64,000 bases of DNA from NCBI GenBank assembly GCA_004362315.1, contig SNWL01000006.1:496001-560000 (forward strand), written 5' to 3'. Positions 9,384 to 19,299 of the stretch are shown piece by piece. The DNA comes from Mycobacterium sp. BK086. Lineage in GTDB: Bacteria; Actinomycetota; Actinomycetes; Mycobacteriales; Mycobacteriaceae. The first letter of the stretch is position 1, and each line of letters begins with the position of its first letter. The translations under genes were made by a program, and so were the position numbers. A model generated the notes under the pieces. It made no database searches. It was not told where the DNA came from and saw nothing but the letters and a program-made list of their open reading frames with translations.

Positions 9384-9555
9384 CTGGACACTTGTCTTGC
9401 AGAATGTCGGACAGGCTGGAGTTGTGGCCGTGCTGCACGGGTGAAACGTGCATCCCGCTCTCTCGCGGTCAGCAGATAATTGCATGTCAAATGCCATTGT
9501 GCTACATGTCAGTACCGTAGTGCCCGGGGAGGAGCTAAAGTAGACAGGTGTCCAG
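9384..9555. repeat. Paired GACA-NN-TGTC operators/long inverted repeat upstream of pntA
   Basis: This is the main content of the ~320-base gap between the DUF456 gene and pntA. GACACTTGTC (9387-9396) and GACAGGTGTC (9543-9552) are both palindromic. Their surroundings are inverted copies: ACTGGACACTTGTCT (9383-9397) pairs with AGACAGGTGTCCAGT (9542-9556) over 15 positions with one G-T wobble. This could be two binding sites for one regulator, or a long-range stem. The second site lies about 100 bases before the pntA start. No convincing small gene was seen in the gap. Confidence 0.45.
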
Positions 9556-9649
9556 TTTGGGGTAGGGAGTGCGCAACCGCACACTGCTATTCCATACACT
9601 GACATCTTCCACCCAGCCTCCGCACGACCAACCAGATCGGATCGCACTG

Positions 9650-11182
9650 ATGATCATCGGGATTCCGCGTGAGTCTCTGCCTGGGGAAACACGGGTCGCC
9701 GCCACTCCACAGACGGTCGGACAGCTCATCAAGCTCGGTTACGAGGTACTGGTGGAGTCCGGTGCGGGCGTCGCGGCGAGCTTCTCCGACGAGGCGTTCG
9801 TCGAGGCCGGTGCCAGTATCGGGACCAACGCGGAAGCACTGGCCACCGATATCGTCCTCAAGGTCAACGCACCGACCAGTGCGGAGATCGCCGCGCTGCG
9901 CGACGGCGCCACACTGATCAGCCTGATCTCTCCCGCACTCAAACCTGAACTCGTCGAGGAGCTGTCCACGCGGCCGATCACGGTGCTGGCGATGGATGCC
10001 GTGCCACGGATCTCGCGGGCTCAATCCCTGGACGTGCTGTCGTCGATGGCCAATATCGCCGGGTACCGCGCGGTCGTCGAGGCAGCGCATTCGTTCGGCC
10101 GGTTCTTCACCGGCCAGGTGACCGCGGCAGGCAAGGTCCCGCCGGCCAAGGTGCTGGTGGTCGGCGCGGGTGTGGCCGGGCTGGCGGCGATCGGTGCCGC
10201 GGGCAGCCTCGGTGCCATCGTGCGTGCCACCGACCCGCGCCCCGAGGTCGCCGATCAGGTCAAATCCCTTGGTGGCGAATACCTTTCGATCGAATCAGCA
10301 GAGGCCGAGGTATCGGCCACCGGCTACGCCAAAGAGATGGGTGACGACTACAAGGCCCGCGAAGCGGCGCTGTACGCCGAGCAGAGCCAAGACGTCGACA
10401 TCATCATCACCACTGCCCTGATTCCCGGGCGGCCCGCGCCGCGCATCATCACCGCCGACATGGTGGCCTCGATGAAATCGGGCAGCGTCATCGTCGATAT
10501 GGCCGCGGCCAACGGCGGCAACGTCGAGGGCACTGTCAAAGACCAGGCCGTCCTCACCGACAACGGCGTGACGATCATCGGCTACACCGACCTGGCCGGC
10601 CGACTGCCCGCCCAGGCATCGCAGCTCTACGGCACCAACCTAGTCAACCTGCTCAAACTGCTGACCCCGGAAAAAGACGGCACGCTCGTCCTCGACTTCG
10701 ACGACGTCGTGCAGCGGTCGGTGACCGTCGTGCGCGATGGCGAGACGACGTGGCCGCCCCCACCGGTCCAGGTCTCGGCTGCCCCGGCACCGACCGCGGC
10801 GGCCGCCCCCGCAGTGCAGCAGACCAAAGAGCCGATGACGATGGGCCGCCGGCTCGGCATCACCTTCGGTGCCGCCGCCGTACTGTTTCTGCTCATCGCG
10901 TTGTCCCCGGCCGCACTACAGGTGCACCTGACGGTCTTCGCGCTCGCGATCGTCATCGGCTACTACGTGATCGGCCACGTCCACCACGCACTGCACACAC
11001 CACTGATGTCGGTGACCAACGCCATCTCCGGCATCATCGTCGTCGGCGCGCTGCTCCAGATCGGCCACGGTGACGTCGTCGTCACGACATTGGCCGCCGT
11101 CGCCATCCTGCTTGCCAGTATCAACATCTTCGGTGGCTTCGCGGTGACGCGTCGCATGCTCGCGATGTTCTCGAGGAGCTGA
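9650..11182 (+). CDS. pntA: NAD(P) transhydrogenase alpha subunit, PntAa-PntAb fusion
   Basis: 510 residues, the length of E. coli PntA. The N-terminal ~370 residues form the NAD(H)-binding domain [16 protein letters not shown] at the start, the Rossmann motif [20 protein letters not shown] and [26 protein letters not shown] Pro/Ala linker (about residues 365-390) leads to a membrane part with helices [35 protein letters not shown] and [14 protein letters not shown]. With PntB it couples proton movement across the membrane to hydride transfer between NADH and NADP+. In M. tuberculosis the alpha subunit is split into PntAa and PntAb; here both parts are one polypeptide. Confidence 0.93.
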   Translation: MIIGIPRESLPGETRVAATPQTVGQLIKLGYEVLVESGAGVAASFSDEAFVEAGASIGTNAEALATDIVLKVNAPTSAEIAALRDGATLISLISPALKPELVEELSTRPITVLAMDAVPRISRAQSLDVLSSMANIAGYRAVVEAAHSFGRFFTGQVTAAGKVPPAKVLVVGAGVAGLAAIGAAGSLGAIVRATDPRPEVADQVKSLGGEYLSIESAEAEVSATGYAKEMGDDYKAREAALYAEQSQDVDIIITTALIPGRPAPRIITADMVASMKSGSVIVDMAAANGGNVEGTVKDQAVLTDNGVTIIGYTDLAGRLPAQASQLYGTNLVNLLKLLTPEKDGTLVLDFDDVVQRSVTVVRDGETTWPPPPVQVSAAPAPTAAAAPAVQQTKEPMTMGRRLGITFGAAAVLFLLIALSPAALQVHLTVFALAIVIGYYVIGHVHHALHTPLMSVTNAISGIIVVGALLQIGHGDVVVTTLAAVAILLASINIFGGFAVTRRMLAMFSRS

Positions 11183-11183
11183 G

Positions 11184-12605
11184 TTGTTCACATTGGAGAC
11201 GGCCGCCACCGCGGCCTACGTCGTCGCGGCCCTGCTGTTCATTCTCGCCCTGGCGGGATTGTCGAAGCACGAAACCTCGCGGGCCGGAAACACATTCGGC
11301 ATGGCCGGCATGGTGGTCGCCTTGGTCGCCACCATCACCCTGGCGCTGGCACGCCATATCGAACCACTGGGCCTGGGCCTGCTCGTCGGCGCTATGGCCA
11401 TCGGTGGCGCCATCGGGTTGTGGCGTGCCCGGGTCGTCGAGATGACCGGGATGCCCGAGCTGATCGCCCTGCTGCACAGCTTCGTCGGTCTGGCGGCGGT
11501 GTTGGTCGGCTGGAACGGCTACCTGCACGTCGAACACGATCTGGCCGGCGCCGAGGCCGCAGTGCTGAGCGGCGAGGGCATGCTCGGCATCCACTCCGCC
11601 GAGGTCTTCATCGGGGTGTTCATCGGCGCCGTCACCTTCACCGGATCGATCGTCGCCAACCTGAAACTGTCGGCGCGTATCAAATCGGCCCCACTGATGT
11701 TGCCCGGCAAGAACTTTCTCAATGTCGGCGCCCTGGTGCTGTTCGTTGCGCTCACCGTCTGGTTCGTCATCGAACCCCAGCTGTGGCTGCTCATCGCCGT
11801 CACGGTGTTGGCGCTGCTGCTGGGCTGGCACCTGGTCGCCTCGATCGGCGGTGGCGACATGCCGGTCGTGGTGTCGATGCTCAACAGCTATTCCGGTTGG
11901 GCTGCAGCAGCTTCGGGCTTCCTGCTGTCCAACGATCTGTTGATCGTCACCGGCGCCCTGGTCGGATCCTCAGGTGCCTACCTGTCCTACATCATGTGCA
12001 AGGCCATGAACCGCTCGTTCATCTCGGTCATCGCCGGTGGGTTCGGCATCGAAGCAGGCCCGGCCGAGGACAAGGATTACGGCGAGCACCGGGAGATCAA
12101 CGCCGAAGGCGCCGCCGAACTGTTGTCGTCGGCCAGCTCGGTGATCATCACCCCCGGCTACGGGATGGCCGTGGCCCAGGCCCAGTACGGCGTGGCCGAG
12201 CTCACCCGCAAGTTGCGCGAGCGTGGTGTCACTGTGCGATTCGGCATCCACCCCGTCGCAGGCCGTCTGCCCGGACACATGAACGTGCTGCTGGCAGAGG
12301 CCAAGGTGCCCTACGACATCGTGCTCGAAATGGACGAGATCAACGACGATTTCGACAGCACCTCAGTGGTTTTGGTCATCGGCGCCAACGACACGGTGAA
12401 CCCGGCGGCATCCGAGGATCCGAGCAGTCCGATCGCCGGCATGCCGGTGCTGACGGTCTGGAATGCCGAGCACGTCATCGTGTTCAAACGGTCCATGGCC
12501 TCCGGTTACGCCGGTGTGCAGAACCCACTGTTCTTCCGCGAGAACACCCAGATGCTGTTCGGCGACGCCCGCGACAGGGTCGACGACATCAACGCCGCGC
12601 TGTAA
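11184..12605 (+). CDS. pntB: NAD(P) transhydrogenase beta subunit
   Basis: 473 residues. The N-terminal half holds many membrane helices (from [26 protein letters not shown]). The C-terminal half is the NADP(H)-binding domain [58 protein letters not shown] and [19 protein letters not shown]. It starts at TTG one base after the pntA stop, with a GAGGAG ribosome site inside the pntA end, so the two subunits are co-translated. Its probable role is NADPH supply for biosynthesis. Confidence 0.94.
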   Translation: MFTLETAATAAYVVAALLFILALAGLSKHETSRAGNTFGMAGMVVALVATITLALARHIEPLGLGLLVGAMAIGGAIGLWRARVVEMTGMPELIALLHSFVGLAAVLVGWNGYLHVEHDLAGAEAAVLSGEGMLGIHSAEVFIGVFIGAVTFTGSIVANLKLSARIKSAPLMLPGKNFLNVGALVLFVALTVWFVIEPQLWLLIAVTVLALLLGWHLVASIGGGDMPVVVSMLNSYSGWAAAASGFLLSNDLLIVTGALVGSSGAYLSYIMCKAMNRSFISVIAGGFGIEAGPAEDKDYGEHREINAEGAAELLSSASSVIITPGYGMAVAQAQYGVAELTRKLRERGVTVRFGIHPVAGRLPGHMNVLLAEAKVPYDIVLEMDEINDDFDSTSVVLVIGANDTVNPAASEDPSSPIAGMPVLTVWNAEHVIVFKRSMASGYAGVQNPLFFRENTQMLFGDARDRVDDINAAL

Positions 12606-12614
12606 GACGGTGCG

Positions 12615-13484
12615 GTGAACCGCCGCGTCCCGACGTGGTCGGTGCCGATGTTCTTCATCGTCGGCGCCGTATCGCAGTATGTCGGTGCCGCGCTGGCGGT
12701 GTTCCTGTTCACCACAGCCAATCCGGCCGCGGTGGCCTGGCTGCGCGCCGCGGGGGCCGCCGTCGTGCTGCTCGCCTGGCGCAGACCGTGGCGCCGGCTG
12801 TGGACGCGCCGTGGCCTCGCCGTCGCCGCCGGGTTCGGAATCGTCACCGTCGGAATGAATGTGGCCTTCTTCGAGGCGATTTCACGTATTCCGCTCGGTA
12901 CCGCGGTGGCGATCGAATTCATCGGACCCGTCGCGGTGGCGACACTGGGCGCGCGGCGGCCCCGTGATGTCCTGGCCGTCATCCTCGCGACAGGCGGGGT
13001 GGCGCTGCTCGCCGGGGTGCAGGCCGGTGCCAACGCAGTCGGGGTGTTCTTCGCCCTGACGGCAGCGGCGCTGTGGGCGGGTTACATCCTGCTCGGCAAA
13101 CGGGTCGCCGACGCGGGTTCGGGGCTGGATTCCCTGGCCATCGGGATGGCCGTCGCGGCAGTGCTTCTGGCGGCGCCCTTGCTGGCTGGTCAGCTCCACA
13201 CCGATGCGCATGTGCTCGGCGACCCCCGGACCTGGTTGTTGGGACTTGGCGTCGGCGTATTGTCCACGGCGGTGCCGTACGGGCTGGATCAGTTCGTCCT
13301 GACGGTCATCAGTCGGGCCCGCTTCGCCTTGCTTCTGGCGCTGCTGCCCGCTGCCGCCGCCGGTACCGGCGCGGTCATGCTGCATCAGTGGCCGACACCC
13401 GCCGAGCTCGCGGGCATCGCCTTGGTGATGACGGCGCTGGTCATCAGTGCGGACGACTCGGTTGCCGAGGACACCGGAAACTAG
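12615..13484 (+). CDS. EamA-family (DMT superfamily) exporter, RhtA-like
   Basis: 289 residues with about ten hydrophobic segments arranged as two EamA repeats: first half VPMFFIVGAVSQYVGAALAV to DVLAVILATGGVALL, second half AVGVFFALTAAALWAGYILLGK to PAELAGIALVMTALVIS. The motif AVAIEFIGPVAVATLG resembles RhtA, an exporter of threonine/homoserine, but the substrate cannot be read from sequence. The GTG start lies 9 bases after pntB, so it may ride on the pnt transcript. Its 3' end overlaps the convergent HAD gene by four bases. Confidence 0.8.
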   Translation: MNRRVPTWSVPMFFIVGAVSQYVGAALAVFLFTTANPAAVAWLRAAGAAVVLLAWRRPWRRLWTRRGLAVAAGFGIVTVGMNVAFFEAISRIPLGTAVAIEFIGPVAVATLGARRPRDVLAVILATGGVALLAGVQAGANAVGVFFALTAAALWAGYILLGKRVADAGSGLDSLAIGMAVAAVLLAAPLLAGQLHTDAHVLGDPRTWLLGLGVGVLSTAVPYGLDQFVLTVISRARFALLLALLPAAAAGTGAVMLHQWPTPAELAGIALVMTALVISADDSVAEDTGN

Positions 13485-14203
13485 AGCTTGTCGGTGAGGT
13501 CCAGGAAATCCGTTGCCGTCACGTCGAATTCGCCGGGCTCGAACGCCACCCGATTGCGCCCTGGTTGTCCCCATTCCAGTGGCCGGTCGACGTATGCGGT
13601 CCGCAGCCCCGCGTCGCGTGCGGCCCGCAGGTCACTCGGATGCGCAGCGACCAGCATGAGCTCGTCGGGCGCGACATCCAGGATCCGCGCGCAGCCCAGG
13701 TACGCCTCGCGGTCGGGCTTGTAGTGGCCGAACAACTCGGCCGACAGCACGCAATCCCACGGCAGCCCTGCGTGTTTGGCCATGTCCGTCAGCAGCGACA
13801 CATTGCCATTCGACAGCGTGGTGATGGTGAAACGCTCCTTCAGCCGGTGCAGCCCCGCGACGCTGTCGGGCCAGGCGTCCAGCCGATGCCACGCCCGGTT
13901 GAGATGATCGACGTCGTCGTCCGACACCTCGATGCCGGCTTCGCGGAGTAACTCGTCGAGGATCCTGCGGTGCAGGTCGTCCAGCCGCGTCCACGGGAGC
14001 TCACCGCGGCGGACCAGATTCATCGCCGGAACGTAACCGGCTCGCCAGCCGTCGGCGAATACGGCCCAATCCCGTTGCACGCCTTGGCGATTCCCGAACT
14101 GCTCGAGCTCCGCGATGATGCTCGAGCGCCAGTCGACAACAGTCCCGAACACGTCGAAGGCCAGCACGCGAACCTCTTGCGTGCTGGCCGACGGCGTGGT
14201 CAT
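13481..14203 (-). CDS. Haloacid dehalogenase type II-like HAD hydrolase
   Basis: 240 residues with the HAD motifs in order: motif I FDVFGTVVDW (nucleophile Asp about 17), motif II TLSNGN, and motif III Lys in GHYKPDREAY with the acidic end AHPSDLRAARDAGL. The FDVFGT/SNGN/KPDREAY set is that of 2-haloacid dehalogenases. Many such proteins are phosphatases of unknown substrate, so dehalogenation is not certain. It follows the SDR gene by three bases and is probably co-transcribed. A perfect 11-bp stem lies inside its first fifteen codons. Confidence 0.82.
   Translation of the reverse strand: MTTPSASTQEVRVLAFDVFGTVVDWRSSIIAELEQFGNRQGVQRDWAVFADGWRAGYVPAMNLVRRGELPWTRLDDLHRRILDELLREAGIEVSDDDVDHLNRAWHRLDAWPDSVAGLHRLKERFTITTLSNGNVSLLTDMAKHAGLPWDCVLSAELFGHYKPDREAYLGCARILDVAPDELMLVAAHPSDLRAARDAGLRTAYVDRPLEWGQPGRNRVAFEPGEFDVTATDFLDLTDKL
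14159..14189 (-). repeat. Perfect 11-bp inverted repeat at the 5' end of the HAD coding region
   Basis: GGCCAGCACGC (14159-14169) and its exact reverse complement (14179-14189) flank a 9-base loop, 18-48 bases after the SDR stop and 14 bases after the HAD ATG. In RNA this stem could attenuate transcription between the two genes or restrain HAD translation. Confidence 0.5.
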
Positions 14204-14206
14204 GGT

Positions 14207-15070
14207 CTAGCCGAGTTTGAAGGTCGCGTGCTCGGCCGACGACAGGTCGTCGATCGCCGACCACTGCGCGGCGATATCGTCGACGCTCGGAACGTGGTCG
14301 AAGGTGACGCCCTCGTTCTGGAACAGCGCGGCGCGCTGCACCTTGCCGCCGCCCACGATGAACACCGACGCCGAGTCCGGCACCTCTTCGGTGCACAGGT
14401 AGCCGACCACCGGCGCGACGTACTCCGGGGTGAGCTTGGCGAGCACCTCCTTGGGCAGGATGTCCTCGGTCATGCGGGTGGCCGCGATCGGCGCGACGGC
14501 GTTGGCCTTGATGTTGTACTTGGCGCCTTCCTGGGCCAGCGAGTTGATCAGACCGACCAGGCCCAGCTTGGCGGCGCTGTAGTTGGACTGACCGAAGTTG
14601 CCGAACAGGCCGCTGGTGGAGGTGGCGACGACGACCCGGCCGTAGCTCTGCTCGCGAAAGTGCGGCCAGGCGGCGCGAATCACGTTGTAGCCGCCGTAGA
14701 GGTGGACCTTGAGCACGGAGTCCCACGCGGCGAATTCCATCTTGTGGAACGTGCCGTCGCGCAGGATGCCCGCGTTGCTCACCACACCGTCGACCTTGCC
14801 GAATTCGTCGATCGCGGTCTTGATGATGTTCGCGGCACCCTCGGGCTCGGCAACCGAGTCGTAGTTGGCGACGGCGCGGCCGCCGGCATCCTTGATCTCC
14901 TGCACCACCTGGTCGGCCATGTTGTGGCCGGCGCCGGTGCCGTCACGCGCACCGCCGAGGTCGTTGACCACGACACTGGCGCCCTCGCGAGCCAGGGTCA
15001 GGGCGTATTCACGGCCCAGACCACCGCCGGCACCGGTGACGACGACGACTCGATCAACAACTCCGGGCAT
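14207..15070 (-). CDS. Short-chain dehydrogenase, Rv0148-like (HSD17B4-type)
   Basis: 287 residues. The Rossmann glycine motif is TGAGGGLGREYAL, followed by the NDLGGARDGTG loop typical of the peroxisomal-multifunctional-enzyme-type SDRs, the NAG motif (SNAGILRDGTFHKM) and catalytic Ser/Tyr/Lys (ATSTSG, YSAAK). The sequence is very close to Rv0148 from memory. It probably oxidises a 3-hydroxyacyl-CoA or similar substrate with NAD. A GAGAAAGGATG ribosome site precedes the ATG, and a TATACA-like -10 lies upstream. First gene of an operon with the HAD protein. Confidence 0.9.
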   Translation of the reverse strand: MPGVVDRVVVVTGAGGGLGREYALTLAREGASVVVNDLGGARDGTGAGHNMADQVVQEIKDAGGRAVANYDSVAEPEGAANIIKTAIDEFGKVDGVVSNAGILRDGTFHKMEFAAWDSVLKVHLYGGYNVIRAAWPHFREQSYGRVVVATSTSGLFGNFGQSNYSAAKLGLVGLINSLAQEGAKYNIKANAVAPIAATRMTEDILPKEVLAKLTPEYVAPVVGYLCTEEVPDSASVFIVGGGKVQRAALFQNEGVTFDHVPSVDDIAAQWSAIDDLSSAEHATFKLG

Positions 15071-15150
15071 GACGCATCCTTTCTCCGACTGACTTCAACG
15101 TTGCTCTCTGTATACGTGGGCCGCCGGAGCTGCAGGCACCCGGGTTGGGG

Positions 15151-16158
<1,008 letters not shown>

Positions 16159-16243
16159 TCAACCCAGTTCAGCCAGGGTTATACGACGATCGTACCGAGA
16201 AACTTAGCCTAGCTATGCGACTGTGGTGTATGTCACCGCGCGC

Positions 16244-16876
16244 CTAGCCGGCGTGCCAGGCCTTGCCGTTGAGCAGCTCGAGGAACTGGTCGGTGATCGC
16301 GACCAGCCGCTCGTTGTCACCCACGAATCCGGCGTAAAAGCCCAGACCCCACATCACGGCCATGAACATCTCCGCGGCCGCCTCGATATCGATGTCGGAA
16401 CGAACCTCGCCCGACTCGATGGCGTCCTTGATGGCGGCCTTGATGTACCCGCGGGTGAACTCCCGCGAGTCATGGTTGGACTCGGCCAACTCCGGATGTC
16501 GCTCGGCCTCGAGCACGGCAGTCACCAGGAACGCAGCAACCGAGCGATCCTGGCCCTCGGCCGACACCACCGCCTGGATGAAGGCACGGATCCGGCCGGC
16601 GAGCGTCCCCTCACGCTGCGACTGCTGGACGGCGGCCTCGATGACCATGGCGTTGGTCTGGTCCACTACCTCTTGATAGAGCAGCCGTTTGCTGGCGAAG
16701 TAGTGGTTGATGGCGGGTCTGGTCAGGTCAGCACGGATGGCGATTGCCTGAAAGGTGGCAGCGTCGTATCCCAATTCGCTGAACACCTCGCGGGCAGCGC
16801 GCATGATGCGCTCGCGTGTTTCCGCGGCCTTAGCTGCTGGGGGGCGACCCGGGCCCCGACTCGCTGTATGCGGCAC
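16244..16876 (-). CDS. TetR-family regulator, Rv0144-like
   Basis: 210 residues with an N-terminal TetR helix-turn-helix (TRERIMRAAREVFSELGYDAATF, then LTRPAINHYFASKRLLYQEVV) preceded by a basic GRPPAAKAAE arm. The variable C-terminal ligand domain has no recognisable effector. The GTG start is followed directly by the conserved arm. A short TTGTG-C-CACAA palindrome just upstream is a candidate self-operator. It is on the same strand as the downstream methyltransferase, with a gap of about 160 bases. Confidence 0.87.
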   Translation of the reverse strand: MPHTASRGPGRPPAAKAAETRERIMRAAREVFSELGYDAATFQAIAIRADLTRPAINHYFASKRLLYQEVVDQTNAMVIEAAVQQSQREGTLAGRIRAFIQAVVSAEGQDRSVAAFLVTAVLEAERHPELAESNHDSREFTRGYIKAAIKDAIESGEVRSDIDIEAAAEMFMAVMWGLGFYAGFVGDNERLVAITDQFLELLNGKAWHAG

Positions 16877-17186
16877 GGGTCAAATTGTGCCACAACCAAG
16901 GTAGAAATTTTGACGGCCGACAACATTTGCTCGCCCGTTCCAAATTAGAATTCCACTCATATTCAAACCGACCTGCGGAATCCGTTGCAGCTGCATCGTT
17001 TTGGCTCGTGATCCGTGTGCGGCCTGCGGTTTTCTTTTCGCATATCGGATAGCTGCCGTCACTGTAAATCTTTTGGAAATGAAATTCCGCATGAGAATTA
17101 GCTGAGAAGCGATTTGCGCGCGGGAGTTGGGCGTCAATACGCTACCGAGTGATGAAGGCATGTTTGCCGGAGGCGATTTTGGGGCT
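16877..17186. other. AT-rich intergenic region upstream of the TetR gene
   Basis: About 310 bases with clearly lower GC than the flanks (runs such as aaatcttttggaaatgaaat). It lies between the TetR start and the aldehyde dehydrogenase stop. It must hold the TetR promoter. A leftward open frame here has no ribosome site or family features. The only ordered element seen is the TTGTGCCACAA palindrome at 16885-16895. Confidence 0.5.
16885..16895. promoter_or_regulatory. Putative TetR operator palindrome
   Basis: TTGTG-C-CACAA is an 11-base perfect dyad 9 bases upstream of the TetR GTG start, a common position for autorepression sites. Confidence 0.35.
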
Positions 17187-18587
17187 CTAGAACGCCTTTC
17201 GCATGAGCCTGATCGCACGATCAGTGTAAGGCGGGTACATGAGTTTCAAATCTAATTTGGTCGATTTGGCCAACACGGCGCGTCGGTGGCTCAGCGCCTC
17301 GAAGCCCCACTTGCCGTGATACGCCCCCATGCCGCTGGCTCCGACACCACCGAACGGAAGTTGCGGGACGAGGCAGTGGACCGCCACGTGGTTGACCACC
17401 GCACCGCCGGACGGCATCCGGTCGACGAGGTTCCGGGCCACCTGCTGCGAGCCCGTAAAGACGTACAGCGCCAGTGGCTTGGGCCGGGCATTCACGAACG
17501 CGACAGCTTCGTCTGGCGAATCCACCGCGATGATTGGAAGGATCGGACCGAAGATCTCGTCGGACATCACCGGGTCGTCTGCGGCGGGGTTGACGATCAC
17601 GGTCGGATCGATCCGCAGCGCCGCCCGATCCGAGCCGCCGCCGGTGACCACGGTGCCGCTGGTCGCACTGATCAGTGACACCAGCCGATCGAACTGCCGC
17701 TCGTTCACGATCCGCAGCGACGGGTCCTTCTCCTCGGCGCGGAACTGCGCGATCGTCGCCACGATCTTGTCGGCGAGCTCCTTGGCGATCGTGCGATCGG
17801 CGAGCACATAGTCCGGGGCGATGCAGGTCTGGCCCGAGTTCAGCATCTTGATCCAGGCGATCCGCCGGGCTGCCACGTCGAGATCGGCGTCGGCGAGCAC
17901 CACGACCGGGCTCTTTCCGCCCAGCTCCAGGGTGACCGGCGTCAACGTCGGCGCGGCGGCGGCCATGATCTTGCGGCCGATCTCGGTGCCACCGGTGAAC
18001 AGCGCGTGGTCGAACCCCTGCGCCATCAGGTCCTGGGTGACCGTCGCGTCACCCTCGACCACCCGGATGGCCTCGGAGTCCAGGTACTCCGGGACCAGCC
18101 GCGCGATCAACGCCGAAGTGGCCGGCGCCAGCTCCGACGGCTTGATGACCATGCCGTTTCCGGCGGCGATCGCGGCGACCACCGGTGCCATGCACAGGTA
18201 GAACGGGTAATTCCACGGCCCGATCACCAGGATCACGCCCAGCGGGTCGTACTGCACCCAGGCCTTGCCCGGAAGTTGTGCCAACGGAAGCCCGTACCGC
18301 TGCGGCTTCACCCACTTCTTCAGGTGCTTGCGGGCGAAAGCGGCCTCGGCCTTCGTCGAGCCGATGTCACCGAGCCACGCCTCGAACGACGACCGGCCCA
18401 GATCGCTGGCCAGCGCTTCGGCGATCTCCGGCTCACGTTCTTCGCACATCCGCTCCACGGCGCGCAACTGCTCGGCACGCCACGTCAGCGAGCGGGTCCG
18501 GCCGCTGTTGAAAACTCGGCGCACGTCGGCGAGCACACCGGCGGCACCGCCCTCGGTGGCCTGGTCATTGGTGATCTGGACGGTCAT
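17187..18587 (-). CDS. NAD(P)-dependent aldehyde dehydrogenase, Rv0147-like
   Basis: 466 residues of the class-3-like aldehyde dehydrogenase family. Visible are the cofactor/active region VILVIGPWNYPFYLCMAPV, the catalytic Glu in VTLELGGKSPVVV, the catalytic Cys in NSGQTCIAPDYVL and the C-terminal EIFGPILPI and LPFGGVGASGMGAYHGKWG. It oxidises aldehydes to acids, probably fatty or aromatic aldehydes. ATG 18587 has a GAGGAG ribosome site; the 32-residue in-frame extension upstream lacks family features. It is divergent from a second TetR gene, which may regulate it. Confidence 0.92.
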   Translation of the reverse strand: MTVQITNDQATEGGAAGVLADVRRVFNSGRTRSLTWRAEQLRAVERMCEEREPEIAEALASDLGRSSFEAWLGDIGSTKAEAAFARKHLKKWVKPQRYGLPLAQLPGKAWVQYDPLGVILVIGPWNYPFYLCMAPVVAAIAAGNGMVIKPSELAPATSALIARLVPEYLDSEAIRVVEGDATVTQDLMAQGFDHALFTGGTEIGRKIMAAAAPTLTPVTLELGGKSPVVVLADADLDVAARRIAWIKMLNSGQTCIAPDYVLADRTIAKELADKIVATIAQFRAEEKDPSLRIVNERQFDRLVSLISATSGTVVTGGGSDRAALRIDPTVIVNPAADDPVMSDEIFGPILPIIAVDSPDEAVAFVNARPKPLALYVFTGSQQVARNLVDRMPSGGAVVNHVAVHCLVPQLPFGGVGASGMGAYHGKWGFEALSHRRAVLAKSTKLDLKLMYPPYTDRAIRLMRKAF

Positions 18588-18738
18588 GCCAACTCCTCGA
18601 ATCGATCCCGTGTTTCCAGCTTGCCCCATCGCCGGCGTCGCGTCACAGGGGGCCTGGCAGCGGATCGGCACGAAATTGGCCACGAATACTGCACGTCACG
18701 GCCGTCTCTGCCGGGGCCGCGCACTATCGTCTTCTGTC

Positions 18739-19299
18739 ATGGCCACCGTTGCCAACCGAGAGGCGTATTTCGAGACCGGCCTCGAGGTTCTCGCAGACGT
18801 GGGTTACGGCGGACTCAAACTTGCCGAAGTGTGCAACCGGCTCGGCGTGACGACCGGGTCGTTTTACCACTACTTCTCCAGTTGGCCGGCGTACACCCGA
18901 GACCTGGTTTCGTACTGGGTCCAGGACCGGACGGTCCGCCTGATCGGCGCGATCCGCGAGGTCTCCGACCCGCGCCGTCGCATCGAGGCGATCATCCAGG
19001 TCGGGTTGTCCCTGCCGCATGGGGCGGAGGCCGCCATCCGATCGTGGAGCTCGGTGGACCCGCACGTGCTCGCGGTGCAGACCGAGGTCGACCGCGCGCG
19101 CTTCAAGATCCTCTACGACTCGGCGATCGAGATCGTCGACGACACCCGCCAGGCCGAGGTCTACGCCGCCTGGGCGGTCTACGTCTTCGTCGGCTACGAG
19201 CAGGCCACCCTGCCGCGTGAGCCGGGGATGTTCGGCTGGATCGCCCGCTACATGCTCGACGCGCTCGATTCGGGCAGTTTCGCCAGCGTGCCGCGGTGA
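18739..19299 (+). CDS. TetR-family transcriptional regulator
   Basis: 186 residues. The helix-turn-helix reads REAYFETGLEVLADVGYGGLKLAEVCNRLGVTTGSFYHYFSS, with the canonical TGSFYHYF recognition helix. The C-terminus is a helical ligand domain of unknown effector. It is divergent from the aldehyde dehydrogenase and its stop overlaps the GTG of the FUSC membrane protein (GTGA), so it is likely to control itself, the FUSC gene and possibly the dehydrogenase. Confidence 0.87.
   Translation: MATVANREAYFETGLEVLADVGYGGLKLAEVCNRLGVTTGSFYHYFSSWPAYTRDLVSYWVQDRTVRLIGAIREVSDPRRRIEAIIQVGLSLPHGAEAAIRSWSSVDPHVLAVQTEVDRARFKILYDSAIEIVDDTRQAEVYAAWAVYVFVGYEQATLPREPGMFGWIARYMLDALDSGSFASVPR

Noticed and set aside
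11420..12967. A 515-codon rightward open frame
   Set aside because: It overlaps pntB and the EamA gene in another frame and is Arg-rich, without domains. pntB is unmistakable.
16880..17218. Leftward 112-codon frame in the AT-rich gap
   Set aside because: No ribosome site, family motif or codon bias; it starts inside the aldehyde dehydrogenase gene.
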